A DNA stretch of 64,000 nucleotides. It comes from Melieria omissa (taxonomy: Eukaryota > Arthropoda > Insecta > Diptera > Ulidiidae). The notes under the pieces were generated by a model. It had not been told where the DNA came from and did no database searches. It saw nothing but the letters and a program-made list of their open reading frames with translations. Numbering within the stretch: position 1 is the first letter of the stretch; every line of letters starts with the position of its first letter. The stretch is taken from positions 361,001-425,000 of the forward strand of contig CAXARI010000118.1 of assembly GCA_963971225.1 (NCBI GenBank), written 5' to 3'. Positions 11,785 to 22,800 of the stretch are shown piece by piece. A program made the position numbers and the translations under genes.

Positions 11785-12543
11785 TTAGACTTGTTCGTCC
11801 CGAACAAGTACCGAGGCTCCGCCGGAGTAAGACGCCAGGCGCTCCAAATGGACTACTTTCAGCCTGGCGTTTCCGCTACAGCAGCGTTGAACCCTGTACA
11901 CCATGTCATTAATCCTGGTCACGACCTTGTATGGTCCTTCCCATGACGTTTGAAGCTTTGGAGACAAACCTTTCCTGCGCTGCGGGTTGTAAAGCATTAC
12001 CAGATCGCCTTCTTGGAACCCCTCTGGGTTAGCCCGTAGACCATAGCTCACTTTCAACCTGCTTTCAACTAGTAGAGTGCGGCTCCGCGATCTTCTCCTT
12101 GGCCCTTTCGCAGCCGAACACCGATTACAACCTCTGATCCACTCAGCGACAGACTCCTGGCATCCTACCCAATAGAACCGCCTTCTTATCTTGGCGACAG
12201 TTTTTGCGATGCCTAGGTGCCCTCCACTGGAGTCGTTATGGTTTTCCTCGATGACATCGTCGATTCGGCCTCTCGGGACCACTATTAGTGATTTTCTGGC
12301 CCTGCCATCCCTGCTCTCCCACTCGCGGTATAGGCAGCCATCCTGCAGACGTAGACTTTGCCACTGTGCCCAGTAAGCCTTCGCGATCGGGCTCTCACCA
12401 GCCATCTCCTGCCAGTCCGGCCGTAATCTCTGCGCTTTGCCTTTGATGATCTTCGCGAGATCCGTATCCTTGCGCTGGTCCTTCTGTAGCCTTTCCGCAA
12501 GCCAATCTTCCTCTTGCAGAACTCTTACCGACCGAACATCCAC
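11785..12543 (-). pseudogene. Gypsy pol remnant: integrase zinc domain fused to integrase C-terminus
   Basis: An open stretch of about 252 codons. The N-terminal part resembles the RNase H-integrase linker. An H2C2 integrase zinc-binding region follows (residues about 105-145: GGHLGIAKT with later CNRC). The sequence then jumps straight to an integrase C-terminal region (EGDLVMLYNPQ, WEGPYKVV). The DDE catalytic core that normally lies between them is absent. There is no ATG; the frame is separated from the upstream Gag frame only by an in-frame TGA (12550-12552). It is a relic of a much longer Pol polyprotein after two internal deletions. Confidence 0.85.
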
Positions 12544-12549
12544 AATTTG

Positions 12550-13122
12550 TCACTCGTTTTCGGCCTGCGAATTATGCCTGCGGTCGGTCTCGCACGAATG
12601 GTGTGGCAGAGCGTCATCCCTTCTTGGCGACGTCTTTTGTCCGGAACGCTTTTCTCGCAGATGGCAGTCTCGTGATATGTGGCCTTGCTTGCCACATCGC
12701 CAGCAACTGACTCGAGATGATACTGCCCGCAGCCCCGCTGGTGCCCCCGAGCTCACTGTCTGGCTTTGCGTGACACGTCCAGATTGGACCCCATGCATCT
12801 CCGCAGATGAATGTCGAAAACTTCCCCTCCAGGCCGCCTCATACGTCAATGCGCTTGTCACCGTCTCACGGAATGTCGGCTTGCCCATCATCAATGCACT
12901 GCGTCGTGTCTCCGGGTCATGAAGACCTTCAATAAACGCCTCAATCTTCATCCTCTCGAGATAATCAGCGCCGAATTTCGGGTAGCACAACTGTACGAGC
13001 CGCTCAATGTCTGCTGCATACGTCTGCAGCGCCTCGTCTGCTCTTTGCCAGCGGTTCTTCAGCTCGCAATAATACAGCGTTTTGTTGTGCTCGTCACTGT
13101 ATCTGGCTGCCAATGCCCTCAT
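12550..13122 (-). pseudogene. Gypsy Gag, C-terminal part with CCHC zinc knuckle
   Basis: About 190 codons. It shows the retrotransposon Gag region (residues about 1-100, with motifs such as ALQTYAADIERL) followed by a CCHC zinc knuckle, CWRCGKQGHISRDC, at about residues 139-152. It overlaps the end of the upstream Gag frame at 13094-13122 in another frame. The sequence DYETV just before its first ATG fits a continuous Gag, so a small indel at about 13135 has split one ancestral gene. It ends at a TGA, after which the same frame continues into the integrase relic. Confidence 0.85.
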
Positions 13123-14023
13123 GACGGTCTCGTAATCCTCTCAAACCTTCCGAAACTGTTTGTATTACCTCAGCCGCACGACCTCTTAGAGCCAGTATCA
13201 GCCTCCGACCTTTCCTAACATTGGTCCACTGACTCTCCAAAGCAGCCATCTCGAATTCTAGTTTGAATGTGGCAAACGACGTAGTACCGTCATAAGTAGG
13301 CACTTCTATGGCAAAACTTTCCGGAGCCGGCGGCAAACATTCTCGTGGCTGTACTTCTCTAAGCCGCTCGTCGATTTTTCTGTTTACCGAATCCTCCAGA
13401 CTGTCAACTCGTTTGTTCAAGGAATCATCCAAGTCATTAACTCGTCTGTTCAGAGAATCATCCAGGCCGTCGACTCGTCTATCCAAGTGTTCCACTTGCG
13501 CTCCCAGGTGCTCCACCTTCACATCAAGCTTGTTTGAGAATTCTTCCACTTTCTGCTCCAAGCGCGCAGAATTTCCCTGAAGCTTGGTTTCCATTCGCTC
13601 CGCTACTTCTCGGTTCGCCGATTCCATTTTCACTATTTCTTGATTCGTACTTTCCAGTTTCGCTGCAATCTGCGCCGACATTTCACGATTTTCATTTTCC
13701 ATTTTGGCTGCCATTTCACGGTTGGAAGTCTCAAACATGCCTTTAAGTGCAACCATAAGCTGGCTCATGTCCATTGCTTGTAGTGGCGCAGCCGCTGCAG
13801 TCGTACTTTGCAATGACGCAGCACCAACAGGCGATTCCTCCACCTTGGCCGACGCCTCTTGTTCCTGCGTTCCGAACTCATGTGCAGCCCAATCGATGCC
13901 TCGTGACTCACACGCCTCTCGCAAGCGCAGCTGCAACTCCACCTTACCGCCAGCAGTCGGCAAATTCCAGGCCGCCAGCTCCTTCCTCAGCTGGTCAACC
14001 TTCAGCAGCTCCAGTTTAACCAT
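13094..14023 (-). pseudogene. Gypsy Gag, N-terminal part with SAP-like motif and coiled coil
   Basis: 309 codons from an ATG at 14021-14023. Residues about 1-40 form a SAP-like helix-turn-helix (LRKELAAWNLPTAGGKVELQ), a putative nucleic-acid-binding motif found in some insect Ty3/Gypsy Gags. Residues about 100-220 are strongly coiled-coil, including at least three consecutive 11-residue repeats such as VDGLDDSLNRR and VNDLDDSLNKR. The last part begins the capsid-like region (YDGTTSFATFKLEFE). The frame terminates after a shift relative to the downstream Gag part. The identical break occurs in copy 2, so it predates the duplication. Confidence 0.85.
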
Positions 14024-14070
14024 GTCTGCGTTTTTATAATTTTATTTTACTTTCAGTAATACAATCCTGA

Positions 14071-14083
14071 CTTTCTGACACCA
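14071..14083 (-). other. Primer binding site of Gypsy copy 1
   Basis: On the minus strand, two bases after the 5' LTR (which ends at 14086), is TGGTGTCAGAAAG. Its first 11 bases fit the CCA-tailed 3' end of fly tRNA-Leu as I recall it. This supports the minus-strand orientation and tRNA-Leu priming. Confidence 0.6.
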
Positions 14084-14085
14084 AA

Positions 14086-14508
14086 TGTTACGAATTTTAC
14101 TTCACAGGTTCGTTTTGATTGCATTTGAAAATAAAACAACTTCAGTTATCCAGTGCAACGTAGTCAAAACTAACAATCGCTTTATTTCGCAGATTTACGC
14201 TTCGCTTGTATCTACACTTGTTACCACTTTGCTTGCTCAACACAGACTCAACCCCTTGCGCTGCCACTGCTGCTTTTATACCACTTTTCTTATCGCGCCG
14301 AAGTTTCTTGCAACTTCTAATTGGAAAGCGCTCGACCATTCTCGCACAGCCCATTTCGAGAACCATCCTTGCCATATCGGACTATACCAAGCGAATTTAT
14401 AACAGTTTTGCTGTACTTCACAGTGCATGCCTAAAAGTATGCTTGGAAAACATTCGTGCGGAGAAAGGCATTCCTGTACAGTGCGGCACAGAATTTCTCA
14501 TCGTATCA
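14086..14508 (-). repeat. 5' LTR of Gypsy element copy 1
   Basis: 423 bp, upstream of Gag in the minus-strand reading. It matches the 3' LTR with a few substitutions, apart from the replaced block at 14187-14230. Confidence 0.9.
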
Positions 14509-16550
14509 ATATTTTACAAGCATTTTATCGATTTTGCAGTAGGCAGCCATTTAATGTCACTCTTGCGCATCGATCTGTTCATGATTGCCGAATAGTAATC
14601 AAATTATTGATTTAACTTGATAAAGCTGCATTCTCTAGCTACATTTTAAGGGGTTTTTTATTAACGTAACCCATACCGTTTGGAATCTATAACCACTTTA
14701 GTGGTGAGTGTGTATTTTGTAATAATTATTATTATGATTGTGCGTACTTAGGTTCCACAAGCATTTGATTGGTTATATAGATCAGAGGTGCATTCTTTCA
14801 ATCAGTCGTTGTTGTGACAGCAACGAAGCAACACGTGTGGGGGCTGCGCGGATTTTTGTTTTGTTGCCTCAAGAAATTCTATGTATGAAAAAAAATTAGA
14901 TGCTTTTGTTGTTGTAGTTTTTGTTTTGGCGATTGGTTGGCCTTTCGGCAATGACAAATGGGAACATTATATTTTTTTTACTTATAATTTTAAAGGTCAA
15001 GCGAAATGCACAATGTGCTTTCAACTAATTCAACTAATTAAATAATTTGTTTGCATTTTTTTTGGGCAACTTTACATGTATTGGTTTTTGCTTTTCCATA
15101 AGAAGATTTTGGGCACCCCCTGATATAGATGTATCATGCGGTCGATATCACTTTTCCACAACGAAATTCTCCTGCATTATTTGAGATAGCGAGAAGATAG
15201 ACCCCATTTATGAAAGCTCAAAACTCCAGCTAGGTTTTAGGGTTATTATTTTTTCTATAAACCTAGAATCATCATATTTTACAAGCATTTTATCGATTTT
15301 GCAGTAGGCAGCCATTTAATGTCACTCTTGCGCATCGATCTGTTCATGATTGCCTAATAGTAATCAAATTATTGATTTAATTTGATAAAGCTGCAATCTC
15401 TAGCTACATTTTAAGGGGTTTTTTATTAACGTTACCCATACCGTTTGGAATCTATAAGCACTTTAGTGGTGAGTGTGTATTTTGTAATAGGCAGTTTTTC
15501 AATGTTATCCTTGCGCATCGATATGCTCATTACTCCTGAAGGATAATGAAAAGTTAGGGACCAATATAGAAAGCATAAGACTCTGGCTAAATTTTAAGGG
15601 GTCAATTATTAATATGCACTTATGCATTTGGTGTTGACAAGCATTTTAGTGGTTGCACCCAAGTAGCAATTTTTTCAAAGTCACCGTTCCAAATCGATTT
15701 GCTTTCGAACCTTGGGGTATAGAAGGATGATTGATACCATTATAGAAAGCATACGAGTCTAGCTAAATAATAAGGCATAATATTATTAACATCCGTTAAC
15801 GGGTCGAGAGTTAACAGCCATAATTTCGGTCATGCTGCCGGTGGGATATTTTTTTTATTTACCAAATTGGTGAAAGGTGGTCACTCTGGCTTAATTTTGA
15901 CGCCATTTTGATTAAAGTGATTGTGCGTACTTAGGTTCCACAAGCATTTGATTGGTTATATAGATCAGAGGTGCATTCTTTCAATCAGTCGTTGTTGTGA
16001 CAGCAACGAAGCAACACGTGTGGGGGCTGCGCGGATTTTTGTTTTGTTGCCTCAAGAAATTCTATGTATGAAAAAAAATTTGATGCTTTTGTTGTTGTAG
16101 TTTTTGTGTTGGCGATTGGTTGGCCTTTCGGCAATGACAAATGGGAACATAATATTTTTTTCACTTATAATTTTAAGGGTCAAGCGAAATGCACAATGTG
16201 CTTTCAACTAATTCAATTAATTAAATAATTTGTTTGCATTTTTTGGGCAACTTTACATGTATTGGTTTTTGCTTTTCCATAAGAAGATTTTGGGCACCCC
16301 CTGATATAGATGTATCATGTGGTCGATATCACTTTTCCACAACGAAATTCTCCTGCATTATCTGAGATAGCGAGAAGATTGACCCCATTTATGAAAGCTC
16401 AAAACTCCAGCTAGGTTTTTAGGGTATTTTTTTTCTATAAACCTAGAATCATCATATTTTACAAGCATTTTATCGATTTTGCAGTAGGCAGCCATTTAAT
16501 GTCACCCTTGTGCATCGATCTGTTCATGATTGCCGAATAGTAATGAAATT
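14509..16550 (+). repeat. Satellite array between Gypsy and RTE, copy 1, with a 0.93-kb deletion
   Basis: The interrupted unit resumes at atattttacaag. At about 14722 gtattttgtaat is joined to aattattattatg, which is the tail of the SINE, although the SINE itself is gone. In the duplicate block (29718-32690) this interval is 931 bp longer and holds a complete SINE, so a deletion with a few bases of microhomology happened here. Further unit starts are at 15049 and 16232. The last 8-9 bases, atgaaatt, are the RTE target duplication. Confidence 0.92.
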
Positions 16551-19500
16551 AGGGAAGGAAGGGAGCGGACATACAAGGTAAAGTCTCTGATTGCGTTCAA
16601 CCTTGCGAACGCCAGAACGATCCTTGTCCCTGTCCAATCCAAGCTGATGCACAGCCTCCGCGCGGCCCTTCTGGATAGCTATTTGGCATCCGCTGAATAG
16701 TGAACTAATGTGTGCAGCGAGTCCTATCCCCAGGACTTAAAATTTGGGTTGTGCGCAGGGTTTGGTGCCCGCCACGGAAAACCAAATACCAATGAAAGCC
16801 AAAAAGCAAGCCTCGGAAGGAACCCACAATGTTGACGACCACAGCAAACGATTCAAGGACCATGATTTGAGGATATGCACCTGGAATGTCCGGACCCTCT
16901 ATAGGGAAGGTGCCTCTATCCAACTGGCGGAAGCCCTCACGAAATGTAAGGCTGACATCACCGCCATCCAGGAAATGCGATGGACAGGACAAGGTTGCTC
17001 CAAGCGAGCAGACTGCGATATCTACTACAGCTGCCATGCGGAGAAGCGCGAATTTGGCTGCGGATTTGTGGTCAGCAAGAGACTTCGCCACCACGTCTCT
17101 CGGTTCACTCCGGTGAACGAACGGCTGGCTTCGATCCGCATCAAAGCTAAATACTTTAGCATCAGCCTGATTTGCGCGCACGCCCCGACGGAAGAGAAGG
17201 ACGATGCGACCAAGGATGCCTTCTATGCGAAGCTCGAGGACGTCTACGACAGGTGCCCGGCCCACGACGTCAAAATTGTCCTCGGGGACTTCAACGCAAA
17301 GGTCGGGCGAGAAGGCATCTTTGGCCCCACAGTCGGGCAGTTCAGCCTCCATGGGACCACTACAAACAACGGTCTGAGGCTGATCGATTTCCCCGCGGCA
17401 CGAAACATGGTAGTTAGTAGCACCAGATTCCAGCACCTCGATATCCACAAGGCCACCTGGTTATCTCCCGATCAATCCACCCGCAACCAGATTGATCACA
17501 TTGTGATTGATGGAAGGCATGCTTCTAGCATTCTAGATGTGCGCACGTTCCGAGGACCCAACATCGACTCGGACCACTACCTTGTTGCAGCCAAGGTACG
17601 CATGCGTCTTTGCGCAGCGAAGACCGCACAACCTAGTTTGCGAAGAAAGCTGGACATCAGTAAGCTGCGATTACAAGGGGTAGCCGAAGCCTACTCCGCT
17701 CAACTCTCCAACCAGCTCGGTCGCTCCCCATCTCCACCTGATCACATCGGCGGATTATGGGCTCACTTATCCCACTCTATGCGCGCCGCCGCAGAAAATG
17801 TCCTTGGTTTTCGACGCCCACCACCAAAAAACCAATGGTACGATGAAGAGTGTCGCGCAGCCACTGCAGTGAAGAATGCTGCATACAAGAAGACCCTGCA
17901 GTCGGCCGCCACGCGAGCCATGACAGAAAAATACCGGGAGGAGAGGAAGAAAGAGAGGTGCCTTTTTAGACGCAAGAAACGGGAGCAAGAAAGGCGCGAG
18001 CGTGAGGAAATCGAGGAGTGCAGGAGCAGGAATGACGCCCGAAAATTCTTCCAAAAAGTTAAGCGTCTTACGGAAGGATTTAAGCCTGGGGCATCTTCTT
18101 GCAGAGACGAAAACGGGGATCTGGTTACGGATGCGCAGGGTGTGCTGAGGTTGTGGAAGGAGCACTTCACCAAGCTGCTCGCAGGCGACGAAAGGAACAA
18201 TACCGCCAGTGGTGAAGATGTCCAGATGGCACCAATCGACGACGACGGTGTGGATGTGCCACCGCCCAGCCATGACGAGGTCCGGGTCGCTATCCAGCGA
18301 CTCAAGAACAATAAAGCTGCAGGGCCGGATGGGCTACCAGCTGAATTGTTCAAGGCCGGCGGCGGTGAGCTGATTGGGTGCATGCATCAGCTCATTTGCA
18401 AAATATGGCTGGAGGAACGAATGCCCAACGATTGGAACCTCAGTGCCCTTTGTCCTGTGCTGAAGAAAGGCGACCCAACAATATGCGCCAACTACAGGGG
18501 TATCAGCCTACTTCCCATTGCATACAAGGTCCTGACGAGCGTATTATGTGAAAGACTAAAGCCACTCGCCAAGGCGCTGATTGGACCTTATCAGTGCGGC
18601 TTTAGACCTGGTAAGTCCACCATCGACCAGATATTCACTCTACGCCAAATCCTGGAGAAGACCCATGAGAACCAAATCGATACACACCATCTCTTCATCG
18701 ATTACAAGGCAGCATTCGATAGCCCGATAAGGGATCGCCTATATGCCGCATTGTCTGAACTTGGTATCCCTGCAAAGCTCGTTAGACTTTGCAGAGCGAC
18801 GTTGAGCAATACGCGCAGCTCCGTCAAGGTTGGAAGTGACCTCTCCGACCCCTTTGATACCGTTCGAGGTTTCAGACAGGGCGATCCTTTGTCCTGCGAC
18901 CTCTTCAACTTCACCATGGAGAGTGTTCTCCGCAAGGCCGGTGTACATCGTAATGGCACAATTTTCAACAAAAGTGTCCAGCTCCTTGCTTACGCTGATG
19001 ATATTGATGTCATCGGACGTAACAAGCGAGATGTCACCGCTGCCTTTGCGGCTATCGAAAGAGAATCTGCCAAAATGGGTCTGGTGGTAAATGAGGGCAA
19101 GACGAAGTATATGCTGTCTACACGCAGGGACTCGCAGCGGCTAGGGTCTCACGTCGAGGCCGACAGGTATGCTTTTGAAGTTGTCAAGGAATTCGTCTAC
19201 CTTGGCACCGCCATCAACAGCAGCAATGATGTCAGTCTGGAGATAAAGCGAAGGATAACTCTTGCCAACAGGTGCTACTACGGTCTCGGTAGGCAATTGA
19301 GAAGTAGAGACCTCTCTCGACCGACAAAACTTTCATTCTATAGGACGCTTATCTTGCCCGTGCTCCTCTATGGCGCTGAAGCATGGACAATGACACGAAA
19401 CGACATAGCCGCCCTTGGAGTGTTCGAGAGGAAGGTGCTTCGCAAAATCTTCGGCCCTGTTCGGGTTGGTGACGACTATCGCATACGAACTAATAACGAG

Positions 19501-19818
19501 CTGTATGAGCTGTATAAGGACATGGACGTAGCGCAGCGAATTAACATCCAGCGGCTACGCTGGCTCGGTCATGTCTGCCGCATGGACGACGAAGCTCCGG
19601 CGAAAAAGGTATTCGATGCGATGGTTGGAGGTCGACGGCGAAGAGGGAGGCCGTGTCTCCGGTGGAAGGACCAAGTGGAAGAGGCCCTGGTATCTCTTGG
19701 TGTGACCAACTGGAGAAGGCGCGCGCGAAGCAGAGGCGCCTGGAGAGAAGTTTTGCGGCAGGCCGTAACCCGATAACGGGTTGTTATGGCCAGTAAAAAA
19801 AAAAAAAAAAAAAAAAAA
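16551..19818 (+). mobile_element. RTE-clade non-LTR retrotransposon, full-length copy 1
   Basis: A 3.27-kb LINE inserted in a satellite unit. It has a 5' region of about 240 bp, one long open frame, a very short 3' UTR and a 25-A tail (19795-19819). The target duplication atgaaatt is visible at 16543-16550 and 19819-19826. The 3' end forms a small hairpin, AACCCG-ATAA-CGGGTT, directly before the terminal segment. Compact structure, single frame and endonuclease plus reverse transcriptase order fit the RTE clade (BovB/JAM-like). Confidence 0.93.
16792..19776 (+). CDS. RTE endonuclease-reverse transcriptase polyprotein, copy 1
   Basis: 994 residues from the first ATG at 16792. The frame is open back to a TAA at 16738, so an upstream non-ATG start such as TTG at 16744 is possible but unneeded. 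The apurinic-like endonuclease domain occupies about the first 270 residues, with WNVRTL, IQEMRW (catalytic Glu), GDFNAK and the C-terminal SDHYLV motif. The reverse transcriptase lies at about residues 480-780, with YRGISLLP, FIDYKAAFD (metal-binding Asp), RQGDPLS and the YADD box. A C-terminal region with an arginine-rich end follows. No internal stop or frameshift is seen, so it may be enzymatically competent. Frames on the opposite strand across it are shadows. Confidence 0.93.
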   Translation: MKAKKQASEGTHNVDDHSKRFKDHDLRICTWNVRTLYREGASIQLAEALTKCKADITAIQEMRWTGQGCSKRADCDIYYSCHAEKREFGCGFVVSKRLRHHVSRFTPVNERLASIRIKAKYFSISLICAHAPTEEKDDATKDAFYAKLEDVYDRCPAHDVKIVLGDFNAKVGREGIFGPTVGQFSLHGTTTNNGLRLIDFPAARNMVVSSTRFQHLDIHKATWLSPDQSTRNQIDHIVIDGRHASSILDVRTFRGPNIDSDHYLVAAKVRMRLCAAKTAQPSLRRKLDISKLRLQGVAEAYSAQLSNQLGRSPSPPDHIGGLWAHLSHSMRAAAENVLGFRRPPPKNQWYDEECRAATAVKNAAYKKTLQSAATRAMTEKYREERKKERCLFRRKKREQERREREEIEECRSRNDARKFFQKVKRLTEGFKPGASSCRDENGDLVTDAQGVLRLWKEHFTKLLAGDERNNTASGEDVQMAPIDDDGVDVPPPSHDEVRVAIQRLKNNKAAGPDGLPAELFKAGGGELIGCMHQLICKIWLEERMPNDWNLSALCPVLKKGDPTICANYRGISLLPIAYKVLTSVLCERLKPLAKALIGPYQCGFRPGKSTIDQIFTLRQILEKTHENQIDTHHLFIDYKAAFDSPIRDRLYAALSELGIPAKLVRLCRATLSNTRSSVKVGSDLSDPFDTVRGFRQGDPLSCDLFNFTMESVLRKAGVHRNGTIFNKSVQLLAYADDIDVIGRNKRDVTAAFAAIERESAKMGLVVNEGKTKYMLSTRRDSQRLGSHVEADRYAFEVVKEFVYLGTAINSSNDVSLEIKRRITLANRCYYGLGRQLRSRDLSRPTKLSFYRTLILPVLLYGAEAWTMTRNDIAALGVFERKVLRKIFGPVRVGDDYRIRTNNELYELYKDMDVAQRINIQRLRWLGHVCRMDDEAPAKKVFDAMVGGRRRRGRPCLRWKDQVEEALVSLGVTNWRRRARSRGAWREVLRQAVTR

Positions 19819-19826
19819 ATGAAATT

Positions 19827-22800
19827 ATTGATTTAATTTGATAAAGCTGCATTCTCTAGCTACATTTTAAGGGGTTTTTTATTAACGTAACCCATACCGT
19901 TTGGAATCTATAAGCACTTTAGTGGTGAGTGTGTATTTTGTAATAGGCAGTTTTTCAATGTTATCCTTGCGCATCGATATGCTCATTATTCCTGAAGGAT
20001 AATGAAAAGTTAGGGACCAATATAGAAAGCATAAGACTCTGGCTAAATTTTAAGGGGTCAATTATTAATATGCACTTATGCATTTGGTGTTGACAAGCAT
20101 TTTGTGGTTGCACCCAAGTAGCAATTTTTTCAAAGTCACCGTTCCAAATCGATTTGCTTTCGAACCTTGGGGTATAGAAGGATGATTGATACCATTATAG
20201 AAAGCATACGAGTCTAGCTAAATAATAAGGCATAATATTATTAAAATCCGTTAACGGGTCGAGATTTAAGAGCCATAATTTCGATCATGCTGCCGGTGGG
20301 ATATTTTTTTTATTTACCAAATTGGTGAAAGGTGGTCACTCTGGCTTAATTTTGACGCCATTTTGATTAAAGTGATTGTGCGTACTTAGGTTCCACAAGC
20401 ATTTGATTGGTTATATAGATCAGAGGTGCATTCTTTCAATCAGTCGTTGTTGTGACAGCAACGAAGCAACACGTGTGGGGGCTGCGCGGATTTTTGTTTT
20501 GTTGCCTCAAGAAATTCTATGTATGAAAAAAAATTAGATGCTTTTGTTGTTGTAGTTTTTGTTTTGGCGATTGGTTGGCCTTTCGGCAATGACAATTGGT
20601 ATTGGTTTTTGCTTTTCCATAAGAAGATTTTGGCACCCCCTGATATAGATGTATCATGTGGTCGATATCACTTTTCCACAACGAAATTCTCCTGCATTAT
20701 TTGAGATAGCGACGAAGCAACACGTGTGGGGGCTGCGCGGATTTTTGTTTTGTTGCCTCAAGAAATTCTATGTATGAAAAAAAATTAGATGCTTTTGTTG
20801 TTGTAGTTTTTGTGTGTATGCTTTTTTTGTGTTGGCGATTGGTTGGCCTTTCGGCAATGAAAAATGGGAACATTATATTTTTTTCACTTATAATTTTAAG
20901 GGTCAAGCGAAATGCACAATGTGCTTTCAACTAATTCAATTAATTAAATAATTTGTTTGCATTTTTTTGGGCAACTTTAAATGTATTGGTTTTTGCTTTT
21001 CCATAAGAAGATTTTGGCACCCCCTGATATAGATGTATCATGTGGTCGATATCACTTTTCCACAACGAAATTCTCCTGCATTATTTGAGATAGCGAGAAG
21101 ATTGACCCCATTTATGAAAGCTCAAAACTCCAGCTAGGTTTTAAGGTTATTATTTTTTCTATAAACCTAAAGTCATCATATTTTACAAGCATTTTATCGA
21201 TTTTGCAGTAGGCAGCCATTTAATGTCACTCTTGCGCATCGATCTGTTCATGATTGCCGAATAGTAATCAAATTATTGATTTAAGCTGCAATCTCTAGCT
21301 ACATTTTAAGGGGTTTTTTATCAACGTAGCCCATACCGTTTGGAATCTATAAGCACTTTAGTGGTGAGTGTGTATTTTGTAATAGGCAGTTTTTCAATAT
21401 TATCCTTGCGCATCGATATGCTCATTATTCCTGAAGGATAATGAAAAGTTAGGGACCAATATAGAAAGCATAAGACTCTGGCTAAATTTTAAGGGGTCAA
21501 TTATTAATATGCACTTATGCATTTGGTGTTGACAAGCATTTTAGTGGTTGAACCCAAGTAGCAATTTTTTCAAAGTCACCGTTCCAAATCGATTTGCTTT
21601 CGAACCTTGGGGTATAGAAGGATGATTGATACCATTATAGAAAGCATACGAGTCTAGCTAAATCATAAGGCATAATATTATTAAAATCCGTTAACGGGTC
21701 GAGATTTAACAGCCATAATTTCGATCATGCTGCCGGTGGGATATTTTTTTTATTTACCAAATTGGTGAAGGGTTGTCACTCTGGCTTAATTTTGACGCCA
21801 TTTTGATTAAAGTGATTGTGCGTACTTAGGTTCCACAAGCATTTGATTAGTTATATAGATCAGAGGTGCATTCTTTCAATCAGTCGTTGTTGTGACAGCA
21901 ACGAAGCAACACGTGTGGGGGCTGCGCGGATTTTTGTTTTGTTTCCTCAAGAAATTCTATGTATGAAAAAAAATTAGATGCTTTTGTTGTTGTAGTTTTT
22001 GTGTTGGCGATTGGTTGGCCTTTCGGCAATGACAATTGGTATTGGTTTTTGCTTTTCCATAAGAAGATTTTGGCACCCCCTGATATAGATGTATCATGTG
22101 GTCGATATCACTTTTCCACAACGAAATTCTCCTGCATTATTTGAGATAGCGACGAAGCAACACGTGTGGGGGCTGCGCGGATTTTTGTTTTGTTGCCTCA
22201 AGAAATTCTATGTATGAAAAAAATTAGATGCTTTTGTTGTTGTAGTTTTTGTGTGTAGGCTTTTTTTGTGTTGGCGATTGGTTGGCCTTTCGGCAATGAA
22301 AAATGGGAACATTATATTTTTTTCACTTATAATTTTAAGGGTCAAGCGAAATGCACAATGTGCTTTCAACTAATTCAATTAATTAAATAATTTGTTTGAA
22401 TTTTTTTGGGCAACTTTAAATGTATTGGTTTTTGCTTTTCCATAAGAAGACTTTGGGCACCCCTGATATAGATGTATCATGTGGTCGATATCACTTTTCC
22501 ACAACGAAATTCTCCTGCATTTTTTGAGATAGCGAGAAGATTGACCCCATTTATGAAAGCTCAAAACTCCAGCTAGGTTTTAAGGTTATTATTTTTTCTA
22601 TAAACCTAGAATCATCATATTTTACAAGCATTTTATCGATTTTGCAGTAGGCAGCCATTTAATGTCACCCTTGCGCATCGATCTGTTCATGATTGCCTAA
22701 TAGTAATCAAATTATTGATTTAATTTGGTAAAGCTGCATTCTCTAGCTACATTTTAAGGGGTTTTTTATTAACGTAACCCATACCGTTTGGAATCTATAA

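Larger units (their letters stand above)
11341..14508 (-). mobile_element. Internally deleted Ty3/Gypsy LTR retrotransposon, copy 1
   Basis: A 3,168-bp element on the minus strand with direct LTRs at 11341-11773 and 14086-14508 that start TGTTACG and end ATCA as read on the plus strand. A 4-bp target duplication, atat, lies at 11337-11340 and 14509-14512. Inside are a Gag with SAP-like and zinc-knuckle regions and a pol remnant holding only integrase ends. Protease, reverse transcriptase, RNase H and the integrase catalytic core are missing, so the element cannot move on its own. The inserted element and its flanks recur 15,209 bp downstream. Confidence 0.92.

Noticed and set aside
16744..16791. 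RTE translation starting at the TTG at 16744
   Set aside because: The frame is open from a TAA at 16738, but the ATG at 16792 is a normal start and leaves the endonuclease domain complete.
17763..18383. A 206-codon minus-strand frame opposite the RTE gene (with a similar one at 33903-34523)
   Set aside because: It is an antisense shadow of the GC-rich reverse transcriptase region; its translation is Ser/Leu/Arg-biased and has no recognisable domain.
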